A stretch of 64,000 bases of DNA from CAVTWY01 sp963738615. GTDB taxonomy: Bacteria > Pseudomonadota > Gammaproteobacteria > Burkholderiales > Burkholderiaceae_C. The position numbers were made by a program, and so were the translations under genes. Of this stretch, positions 55,392 through 64,000 are shown in pieces. The notes beneath the pieces were generated by a model. That model had not been told where the DNA came from. It made no database searches and saw nothing but the letters and a program-made list of their open reading frames with translations. Position 1 is the stretch's first letter; the number at the start of each line of letters is the position of its first letter. The stretch is from NCBI GenBank assembly GCA_963738615.1, contig CAVTXI010000012.1, positions 1,922,001 to 1,986,000 on the forward strand, written 5' to 3'.

Positions 55392-58258
55392 GTCTGTCTT
55401 CGACCCACGGTTGCCACCTGCGGATAGCTCTCGGCCGCATCATCAGGTTCGGCCGGGCGAATACGAACACGCACGTCATACCAGCCGGCCTGACCGGTGA
55501 TCGGGTCGGAGTTGCTGATCTGACGCTTGCCAAACGGCAGCGCGTCGGTGATCAGGTGGTTCAGTAGAAAACCCTTGCGCGACTCGTCGGCACCCGGCGC
55601 GAGTTGCCACGCGCCACTGGCCTTGCCGATGGCGTTCCAGGTCCACACCGTGCCCGGCTCGACGGCTTCGCTGGTGCGCAGCATGCAGCGCACGCGGCCC
55701 CAGCGGCTCTCGACCCAGCACCAGCCGCCATCGGCAATACCAGCAGCCGCGGCCGTCCGCGGGTTGACGTGCAGATAGTTGTGGCTGTGAATCTGGCGAA
55801 GCCATGCGTTCTGCGAATCCCACGAGTGGTACATCGCCATCGGACGCTGCGTGATCGCGTTCAGTGGATAGGCCTCGAGGTCCGTTGCTGCATCCTCGAG
55901 CGGCGCATACCAGAAGGGCAGCGGGTCAAAGTAGGTGGCGATACGCTCACGCAGTTCTTCGGGCGGCTGCCGCCCGTCTGTCTTGCCCTGCGCCGCGAGA
56001 CGAAAGCTTTGCAGCGTGTCGGAGTAGATCGCCAACTGCACCGGGTCATTGCGCTGCCGCCAGCCCTTCGCTTTGGCAAAGTCAAGGTACGACTGGTTCC
56101 AGTTGCGCATGTACTGCTGGCCGGGCTGCAAGTGGTACTGGAAGACGCAGTTGTTCTTCGCGTACATCTCCCACTGCTTGGGGTTGGGTTCGCCGCGCAG
56201 GTGTTTGCTGCCGTCTGTACCGCGCCAACCCATCAGGAAGCCGATGCCCGGCTGCGCTTCGAAGTTGACGATGAAGTCGGGGTAGTCCTTGAATCGGCGG
56301 TTGCCGTCGGCGGTGGTGAAGGCCGGAAACTTCAATCGCGACGCAAGCTCGATCAATACCTCCTGGAAAGGCTTGCACTGACCGGTGATCGGCAGCACCG
56401 GCACGCGCACCGAATCCACCGGGCCGTCGAACTCAGAGATCGGCCGGTCGAGCATGCTCATCACGTCGTGCCGCTCGAGGTACGTCGTGTCCGGCAGCAC
56501 CAGATCGGCAAACGCAACCATCTCGCTCTGGAACGCATCGCAAACCACGAGGAACGGAATCTTGAACTCACCCGCGTCGTCGCGCGCATTCAGCATCTCG
56601 CGCACCGCCATCGTGTTCATCGTCGAGTTCCACGCCATGTTGGCCATGAAGATGAGCAGCGTGTCGATCGTGTACGGGTCACCGCGCGTTGCGTTGGTGA
56701 TCACGTTGTGCATCAGCCCGTGCGCGGCCAGCGGGTGCTCCCAAGAGAAGGCGTGGTCGATGCGGATGGGCGAGCCGTCGGGGTTGATCGCCAGCTCTTC
56801 GGGGTTGGCAGGAAAGCCCAGCGGCGCCGCGTTCAGCGGCGTGTTGGGCTGAATCATTTCGGGTGAGTTGAAGGCCCGGTAGTTCGGCACGATGTGGCGC
56901 GGGTAAGGCGCCTTGTGCCGAAAGCCGCCGGGCGCGTCGATGGTGCCCAGCAGGCTCATCAGCACCGCCAGCGAACGCACGGTCTGAAAGCCGTTGGAGT
57001 GCGCCGCCAGGCCACGCATCGCATGAAATGCAACCGGGCGCGCCTGCGTGCTTGCATGCTCGCGGCCCCAGGCATCGGTCCACGGAATCGGCAACTCGAA
57101 GGCTTGCTTCAGCGCGGTCTCGCCCAACTCGCGTGCGAGTTTGCGAATGCGCGCGGCCGAAATACCGGTGATGGCCTCGGCCCACTCGGGCGTGGTCGTC
57201 GCCACACGCTCACGCAGCAGTTGAAACGCAGGTGCCACGCGCGCGCCGTCGGCCAACTGGTAGTGGCCTTCCAGCGCAAGATTACGGCCCGCTTCCACGC
57301 CCTGCGGATACGCGGCGACGACGCTGCTCGTCGCTTTGTCCCACGCCAGCTTGTTGTGCGGGTGGCGGCCATCCCCCGGCGGGCCGGCGGCAGGATCAAA
57401 CGCGAACAAGCCTTCGCGCTCACCTTCGTCCAGCACCACCAGCTGAGGCGCATTCGTGAAGCGCTGAAGGAAGGGCCGGTCGATCAGGTCGTTGTTGATC
57501 AGCTCGTGCAGCAGCGCCATGAAAAGCGCGCCGTCGGTGCCCGGCTTGATCGGAATCCATTCGTCGGCAATCGCCGAGTAACCGGTACGCACCGGGTTGA
57601 TCGAGATGAAGCGGCCACCCGCGCGTTTGAACTTGCCAAGCGCCATCTTCATCGGGTTGCTGTGGTGGTCTTCGGCAGTTCCGATCATCACGAAGACCTT
57701 GGCGTGGTCGAGATCCGGGCCGCCGAACTCCCAGAAGCTGCCACCGATGGTGTAGATCATCCCGGCGGCCATGTTGACCGAGCAGAAGCCGCCATGCGCC
57801 GCGTAGTTGGGCGTGCCGAACTGGCGCGCGAAGAGCCCCGTCAGCGCCTGCATCTGGTCGCGCCCGGTGAACAGCGCAAACTTCTTCGGGTCGGTCGCGC
57901 GGATCTTCGCCAGCCGTTCGGTCAGAAGCTCGAACGCGCGCTCCCACGAGATCGGTTCGAACTCACCAGCGCCACGTTCTGCGCCAGGCTTGCGCAGCAG
58001 CGGCTGCGTCAGCCGCGCAGGCGACTTCTGCTTCATGATGCCGGCGCTGCCCTTCGCGCAGATCACACCCTTGTTGATCGGGTGATCGGGGTTGCCGTCG
58101 ATGTAGCGCAACTCACCGTCGCGCAAGTGCACCCGTATGCCGCAGCGGCAGGCGCACATGTAGCAGGTCGTTGTCTTGACTTCGTTTTGCGCGCTGGGCG
58201 CCGGGTTCTGCAGAGGGTCGTGCAGCGGCGCGTTGGACAAAAACTCGAACATCGGCAT
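55388..58258 (-). CDS. soeA: molybdopterin oxidoreductase, SoeA-like sulfite dehydrogenase catalytic subunit
   Basis: 956 residues from an ATG with GAAGG upstream. [4Fe-4S] motif TTCYMCACRCGIRVHL with the later Cys in GVICAKGSAG, then molybdopterin-guanine-dinucleotide-binding segments and C-terminal molydop domain (PRTAAAAGIADGGWCWVESR). No Tat signal at the N-terminus, so the enzyme is cytoplasmic, as in SoeABC, which oxidises sulfite to sulfate, and unlike periplasmic PsrA/DmsA. Directly downstream of sulfite-releasing SuyAB in the same operon, which supports the sulfite role. Subunit sizes (956/216/311) suit SoeABC. Confidence 0.8.
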   Translation of the reverse strand: MPMFEFLSNAPLHDPLQNPAPSAQNEVKTTTCYMCACRCGIRVHLRDGELRYIDGNPDHPINKGVICAKGSAGIMKQKSPARLTQPLLRKPGAERGAGEFEPISWERAFELLTERLAKIRATDPKKFALFTGRDQMQALTGLFARQFGTPNYAAHGGFCSVNMAAGMIYTIGGSFWEFGGPDLDHAKVFVMIGTAEDHHSNPMKMALGKFKRAGGRFISINPVRTGYSAIADEWIPIKPGTDGALFMALLHELINNDLIDRPFLQRFTNAPQLVVLDEGEREGLFAFDPAAGPPGDGRHPHNKLAWDKATSSVVAAYPQGVEAGRNLALEGHYQLADGARVAPAFQLLRERVATTTPEWAEAITGISAARIRKLARELGETALKQAFELPIPWTDAWGREHASTQARPVAFHAMRGLAAHSNGFQTVRSLAVLMSLLGTIDAPGGFRHKAPYPRHIVPNYRAFNSPEMIQPNTPLNAAPLGFPANPEELAINPDGSPIRIDHAFSWEHPLAAHGLMHNVITNATRGDPYTIDTLLIFMANMAWNSTMNTMAVREMLNARDDAGEFKIPFLVVCDAFQSEMVAFADLVLPDTTYLERHDVMSMLDRPISEFDGPVDSVRVPVLPITGQCKPFQEVLIELASRLKFPAFTTADGNRRFKDYPDFIVNFEAQPGIGFLMGWRGTDGSKHLRGEPNPKQWEMYAKNNCVFQYHLQPGQQYMRNWNQSYLDFAKAKGWRQRNDPVQLAIYSDTLQSFRLAAQGKTDGRQPPEELRERIATYFDPLPFWYAPLEDAATDLEAYPLNAITQRPMAMYHSWDSQNAWLRQIHSHNYLHVNPRTAAAAGIADGGWCWVESRWGRVRCMLRTSEAVEPGTVWTWNAIGKASGAWQLAPGADESRKGFLLNHLITDALPFGKRQISNSDPITGQAGWYDVRVRIRPAEPDDAAESYPQVATVGRRQT

Positions 58259-58313
58259 GGGCCTTCGGTCAACCGACGACAGAACCAACGCGCACGTTGA
58301 CGCGCGCGAACGT

Positions 58314-59319
58314 TCACAGGCTTTGCCACTGCGCGAGCAAACCGTCGGCAACCTCGATGCCATTCGCTTGCGCTGCACGGCGCAAGGCTTCGCGGCGCGC
58401 GCCGGGCAGGCGTACACCCTCGTCGCTCAACATCTCGGTGATCAGGATTTCCACACGCTCGAGGTAGCTTGCCGATCCCGCCATCGCTGCAGGGTCGATC
58501 ACCAGAAAGGCCTGACCGATGCGCGGCCGGTTGCCAGCGTCGACGAAGAAGCTCGACGCTTCGAAGCCGAAGTTGGCGCCGATCAGCGCGGTGACCAGCA
58601 GCTCGACGGTCAGCGCGAGCATCGCGCCCTTGGGGCTGCTGATCGCGCCGATCGGCAGCATCGAGCCTTCCATGCCGGCTTTCGGGTCCGTGGTCGGCTG
58701 GCCGCTGGCATCAAGCGCCCACCCGTGCGGAATCGGGCGGCCCTCTTTGGCGGCGACCATCAATTTGCCCCGCGCAACTTCGGACAGACTCAGGTCGATC
58801 AGCAGCGGATCGGCATTCAGGCGCGGGAAGATCGCTGCCACCGGATTGGTGCCGAAGATCGCGTGGCGCCCACCAGCCGCTGGCATGGCCGCTGGCGAAT
58901 TGGCGAAACCCATGCCCACCATGCCGGCCGCGGCAACCGGGCGCAGGTGATCGACCAGCACGCCGCCATGGTGGCTGTTGGTGACGCCGGCAAACGCCAC
59001 GCCGAATTCGCGCGCGCGCCCGATCGCTTCTGCGACGGCCAACTCACAGGCCGCGAAAGCCAAGACCTTCATGGGCATCGACCAGCACGGCACCCCCCTT
59101 GGCGTGACGCACGCTGGGCACCGCGTTGCCGGCGACGCGACCGTTGCGAAGGTGCGCGGCGTATTGCGTGACGCGGCTCAGGCCATGCGACGCCATGCCC
59201 TGCGCTTCGGCCAGCACCAGCGCGCGGGCGGCGGCCCGTGCCATGCCAGGATGGGCGCCTGCACGTTGCAACGCAGTCGCCACGGCGTCGGACGCAGCGA
59301 TCAGACTCATCGTGGTCAT
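58314..59319 (-). CDS. comC: malate/L-lactate dehydrogenase family, ComC-like (R)-sulfolactate dehydrogenase, frameshifted
   Basis: About 335 residues. N-terminal MTTMSLIAASDAVATALQRA, EAQGMASHGLSRV; then TNSHHGGVLVDHLRPVAAAG, FGTNPVAAIFP and DLSLSEVARGKLMVAAKEG, the unusual NAD(P) fold of this family. Break near 59062: removing one T joins VDAHEGLAFAACELAVAEAI. ComC reduces or oxidises the (R)-enantiomer of sulfolactate; paired with SlcC it inverts the stereocentre so SuyAB can act. The start overlaps the SlcC stop. Confidence 0.75.
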
Positions 59320-60243
59320 CCGCGCAGCGCCTCCAGCACCTTGGTTGCGATGACGCTGCTGACGCGCTCATTGGATTCGTGCGTCACGCCGGCGATGTGG
59401 GGCGTGAGCAGCAGGTTCGGACAGCCCACGAAATGGGCCTGCGCCGGCAACGGCTCGAGGCCGAACACATCGATGGCGGCGCCGCCCAGGCGCTGGGCGC
59501 GCAGCGCCTGTGCCACCGCAACTTCGTCGACGATGCCACCGCGCGCGGTGTTGATCAAGACCGCACCGGGCTTCATCGCAGCGATGCGCCTGGCGTCAAA
59601 CAGGTTGCGCGTTGAATCAACCAGTGGCACGTGCAGGCTCACCACGTCGGCGCTGGCCACGAGCTCATCAAGGCCAACGCACGCCACGCCACTCGCAGCA
59701 AAGGCCGGATGGTCACGATCCATCATGGCGTCGAACGCGATCACCCGCATGCGCATCGCCCGCGCCATCCCCGCCGACAACTGCCCGATGGCGCCAAAGC
59801 CCACCAGGCCGAGCGTCTTGCCCGCCAGTTCACGGCCGTTGGAAAGCGCGTTGCGCGGCCAGCCACCGGTGGCCATGGCAGCGGTCGATTGGTACGCGCC
59901 GCGCAACAGCAACATCGCCGAGCCGATCACGTACTCGGCCACGCTGAGTGCGTTGGCGCCGGTGGCGGGAATGACCTTCATGCCGCGCGCCTCACAAGCA
60001 GGCACGTCGATGTTGTCCAGGCCGACACCGAGCCGGCCGACCACCTTGCAACGGCTCAGGGCCGCAAGCAACTCGCCTCGCACCTGGGTGCGGTTGCGCA
60101 CGATGATCGCGTTGGCGCTCGCTGCTTCGGCCAACAGACGCGGCGTATCGTCCACCAGCGCCGGGTCATACACGACGTCATGTTCTGCGCGCAGCGCGGG
60201 CAGCGCGCTTGCGTCGATGAATTCGGCAGATCAGGATGCGCAT
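59316..60243 (-). CDS. slcC: D-2-hydroxyacid dehydrogenase family, SlcC-like (S)-sulfolactate dehydrogenase, 5' frameshift
   Basis: About 309 residues. LGVGLDNIDVPACEARGMKV, Rossmann LGLVGFGAIGQLSAGMARAM, NTARGGIVDEVAVAQAL (Arg) and catalytic His in LTPHIAGVTHE. The N-terminus MRILI joins REFIDASALPALRAEHDVVY near 60222 by restoring CG in TGCC(GC)GAATTC. SlcC oxidises (S)-sulfolactate to sulfopyruvate. Sits between SuyB and ComC, the arrangement expected for sulfolactate racemisation. Confidence 0.75.
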
Positions 60244-60274
60244 GGTGGACCTGGAAAGCGTGCTCGGCGTGACC

Positions 60275-61452
60275 TCAGGCGCTTTCGTACAGCCGCGTCA
60301 TCACGAACTCGCGGTGGCCCAGTGCCTCGGCCGCGGTGAATCGCCCGTTGGCCGTGCGCAGCATGCAGTCCAGCAGCTTGTCACCGGCTTGGTCGAGCGT
60401 GATCTCACGCTGAAGCAGGCCGCTCACGTCCACGTCGACGTGTTCGCTCATCGTGCGCACGGTGCGCGGGTTGGCGCACAGCTTGATGACCGGCAGGATC
60501 GGGTTGCCGATCACGTTGCCCTGCCCCGTGGGGAAGAAGTGCACCGCGTAGCCCGATGCCGCGCACAGGGTCACCATCTCGGCCGCAGCGGATGAAGAAT
60601 CCATGAACCACAGGCCCGGGTGCGAGGGAATCTCGGCCTTGTCGATCACGCCATCGACCGTGCACTTCTTGCCGATCTTCTGGATGTTGCCCAGCGCCTT
60701 TTCTTCGATCGTCGTCAGGCCCCCGGCGATGTTGCCCTTGGTGGGCTGGCTGTCGGCCAGATCACTGGTCTTGTGGCGATTGATCACGTCCTGGTAGCGA
60801 TTGAACATGAACATGAACTGCTCGCGCACAGCTGTCATTGGCGCAGCGCGCGGCGACGATCTGCTCACCGCCTGTCAGCTCGGTCGTTTCACCGAAGCAG
60901 AGGTAGCTGCCCAGCGGATGAAGCTTGTCGAAACGCGTTGCCCACCGCCGGGTTGGCGCCGCAGCCGCTGGTGGTGTCGCTCTCGCCGCATTTGGTGCTG
61001 ACCCAAAGCTCGTGGATCGGGCAGACCTCGCGTTGCTTTTCGCTGGCCCATTGCACGTACTCGCGTGCGACTTTGCTCGCGCGCATGATCGTGTCGTGGT
61101 CGCCATGCATCTCGATGCCGAAGCCGACGACCGGTTTGCCGGTGGCCTTGATGCCATCGACGACCTTCTGCGTCCAGCCGTCTTCGATGCCGATGACGAC
61201 CACCGCAGCGACGTTGGGGTTGCAGCCCGCGCCGATCAGCGTGCGGAAGTGCAGATCGAGGTCGGCGCCGAACTGAAGGCGGCCGTAGGGGTGCGGAATC
61301 GCCATCGCGCCCTTGATGTTGTGCGCCACGGCCTCGGCGGCGGCGTTCGACAAGTCATCGAGCGGCAGGATGATGACGTGGTTGCGCACGCCCACGCGGC
61401 CGTTCTCACGCCGATAGCCCAGGAAGGTGGTGTCTTTGGAAATGGCGGACAT
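60275..61452 (-). CDS. suyB: SuyB, (R)-sulfolactate sulfo-lyase large subunit (UxaA/altronate-dehydratase fold), frameshifted
   Basis: About 392-394 residues when repaired. N-terminus MSAISKDTTFLGYRRENGRV with GVRNHVIILPLDDLSNAAAEA, central ELWVSTKCGESDTTSGCGAN (metal/Fe-binding Cys) and C-terminal VMTRLYESA. Breaks near 60928 (AACGC(GC)GTTTC, giving GNARFDKLHPLG) and 60850 (GCGC(GC)TGCGCC, giving AARAAPMTAVREQFM). SuyAB eliminates sulfite from (R)-sulfolactate, leaving pyruvate. The UxaA fold also serves altronate and galactarate; the small-subunit neighbour and the SlcC/ComC/Soe context point to SuyB. Confidence 0.8.
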
Positions 61453-61515
61453 GGGATAGATCCTTGGTGACGTTGTGGCTCAGCGTTGAGGCTCAGTGTT
61501 CTGCTTCAGCCCGGC

Positions 61516-61797
61516 TTACCAGCGCTTGGTCTTGATGTTGTGCACGTGGGCGTGTTCGCCGGCCTTGATCGGCGCGACCACCTTGCCCATGTCGATGCCG
61601 TACTTCCACACCGTGTCGCCGGGCGCCATGTCCGCGAGCGCGACCTTGTGGCCGATGGGGATGTCTTGCTTGGCGACGACGCTGGTCGTCTTGTCGTCGT
61701 CCATGATCCAGCCCTGGAGCGTCATACCCGCCTTCACGCCTTCGACGACCACGACCGCCACCGTGTCCTTGGTGCCGTGCAAAACGAAATGAATCAT
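61516..61797 (-). CDS. suyA: SuyA, sulfolactate sulfo-lyase small subunit (SAF domain)
   Basis: 93 residues. MIHFVLHGTKDTVAVVVVEG followed by KQDIPIGHKVALADMAPGDT and YGIDMGKVVAPIKAGEHAHV, the SAF fold of UxaA-type small subunits. AGGAGG lies 7 bases before the ATG. First gene of operon 3; 63 bp before suyB. Confidence 0.88.
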   Translation of the reverse strand: MIHFVLHGTKDTVAVVVVEGVKAGMTLQGWIMDDDKTTSVVAKQDIPIGHKVALADMAPGDTVWKYGIDMGKVVAPIKAGEHAHVHNIKTKRW

Positions 61798-61850
61798 GGG
61801 TCTGCCTCCTATCCGCTCGGAATGACGATGCGGGCAGTGTGGTCGCGACA

Positions 61851-61882
61851 GACCTGACCGTCAAACAGGTCATTTATATGAC
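61851..61882. promoter_or_regulatory. suyA promoter region with GntR-type operators
   Basis: On the minus strand a -35-like TTGACG (61859-61864) is followed 17 bases later by a weak -10 (CACACT). Two inverted repeats overlap it: GACCTG/CAGGTC with a 9-bp spacer (61851-61871), and GTCATTTATATGAC (61869-61882), a perfect 5-bp-arm palindrome. The latter abuts the divergent GntR-family start, so autoregulation and control of suyA are both likely. Confidence 0.55.
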
Positions 61883-62693
61883 TTGAATGAGATGGTCCGT
61901 CCGCATCAGAATGCGCCGCCATGGCAAGCCCTGGCTGCTTCGCAAGTCTTCACGCCCATCGCGCCCGCCGACGGCCGGGGCCCCGCTGTACCGCGTGGTC
62001 AAACGCTCGCTGCTTCACGCCATCGAGAACGGCCTGTGCCCGGCCGGCGCCGCGCTGCCGAGTGAGGGCGAGCTGGCTGCCGCCTTCGGTGTGTCGGTCG
62101 GCACGCTGCGCCACGCGGTGGATGAACTGGTGGCCGAGCACATCCTTGCGCGCCGCCAGGGGCGAGGCACCTTCGTGATGCTGCACAACGCCGACCGCTT
62201 CCTGTTCCAGTTCTTCCACATCGAGCGCAGCGACGGCCTGCGCGAGGTGCCTCGGGTGGAGCTGGTCGCCTTCGAGCGCGTACGCATCGACGAAGAGGCC
62301 GCGCAGGCGCTGCACGTCAAGGTCGGCGAACCCGGCATCCTGGTCGACAACCGGCTGCTGCTTCAGGGCCGCGCGGTGATCCATGACCGGCTGACGCTAC
62401 CCGCGGCGCTCTTCAAAGGCATGACCGAAAAGCGCTTCAGGGAACGCGCCAGCACGATCTATCACCTCTACCAGACCGAGTTCGGCATCACCGTGACGCG
62501 CGCGCTCGAGCGTGCCCGTGCCGCGGCGGCCGACAGGCTGGCTTCACGAATCCTGGGGCTCGCCCCCGGCGCGCCGGTGATGCACGTGCGCAGAACCGCG
62601 CTGACTTTCGGCGACAAGCCGGTCGAGTACCGCGTGTCAACCATCAACACGGTGCAACACGACTACGTGCGCCAGCTTTCGCCGCCAACCTGA
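61883..62693 (+). CDS. GntR-family regulator, HutC subfamily (UTRA), regulator of operon 3; 5' frameshift
   Basis: About 269 residues. The wHTH LYRVVKRSLLHAIENGLCPA, LPSEGELAAAFGVSVGTLRH and RRQGRGTFV, then the UTRA ligand domain (VELVAFERVRIDEEAAQALH to FGDKPVEYRVSTIN). The TTG at 61883 (or ATG 61892) frame reads NEMVRPHQNAPPWQALAASQ and joins the body near 61983 by removing one C from CCCC. An ATG at 61887 stays in the body frame but gives a much more basic N-terminus. Probably senses sulfolactate or a related acid. Confidence 0.8.
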
Positions 62694-62717
62694 ACGCGCC
62701 CTGCGCGTCGGACCGCC

Positions 62718-64000
<1,283 letters not shown>

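Noticed and set aside
55388..58258. Periplasmic polysulfide/DMSO reductase
   Set aside because: No twin-arginine signal, and the position directly after sulfite-producing genes favours cytoplasmic SoeA.
60275..61797. Altronate or galactarate dehydratase (UxaA/GarD)
   Set aside because: Split small and large subunits of these sizes together with SlcC/ComC/Soe neighbours point to SuyAB; no uronate genes are present.

Overview
The window is high-GC, densely coded bacterial chromosome. An orphan Bug-type (TctC) receptor, NnrU, a three-domain LigD, a Pel locus and sulfolactate/sulfite genes together suggest a betaproteobacterium of the Burkholderiales (inference; there is no rRNA to test it).

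Layout. 1-12.7 kb: the 3' end of a dienelactone hydrolase; a large lipoprotein metalloprotease; a tightly packed minus-strand run (methyltransferase, FAD oxidoreductase, MipA-like protein, acyltransferase, glycosyltransferase, cation/proton antiporter, methyltransferase) that looks like lipid or pigment tailoring; and a divergent flavoprotein dehydrogenase. 12.7-21.8 kb: a Pel-type exopolysaccharide operon (response regulator, PelB-like TPR protein, PelD, PelE, PelF, PelG) without pelA, pelC or an outer-membrane porin. 21.8-33.5 kb: housekeeping and accessory genes (Lgt-like/TlpA fusion, DNA ligase D, RlpA-like, EamA, HAD dehalogenase, PD40-type lipoprotein, DUF2277, YjbR, hydrolase, NnrU, TPP enzyme, VapBC). 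33.69 kb: initiator tRNA-fMet with a terminator.

33.8-62.7 kb is the main interest: three long minus-strand catabolic operons, each with its own divergent plus-strand regulator. Operon 1 (41.8 to 33.9 kb; LacI-type regulator) has a sulfonate-type ABC importer, an HpsN-like HisD-family dehydrogenase, an SDR, a class III aminotransferase and a zinc alcohol dehydrogenase. Operon 2 (52.6 to 43.0 kb; LacI/GntR-type regulator with a clear operator) has an IlvD/Edd dehydratase, an HpcH/HpaI aldolase, a carbohydrate ABC importer, an orphan TctC receptor, a Gfo/Idh/MocA protein and an SDR, which is the enzyme set of a sulfo-Entner-Doudoroff pathway. Operon 3 (61.8 to 53.8 kb; HutC-type GntR regulator) has SuyA, SuyB, SlcC-like, ComC-like and SoeABC-like proteins, that is sulfolactate racemisation, desulfonation and sulfite oxidation. 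Read together, they could take sulfoquinovose and/or dihydroxypropanesulfonate to pyruvate and sulfate. The substrate assignment is inference; the gene families are seen directly. An MmsA-like aldehyde dehydrogenase runs off the right edge.

Reading caution: from about 17.5 kb onward some twenty otherwise convincing genes are broken by small indels. Most are repaired by restoring one GC/CG pair in a GCGC or CGCG run, the rest by one homopolymer base. I treat them as probable consensus errors and give gene spans across the breaks.
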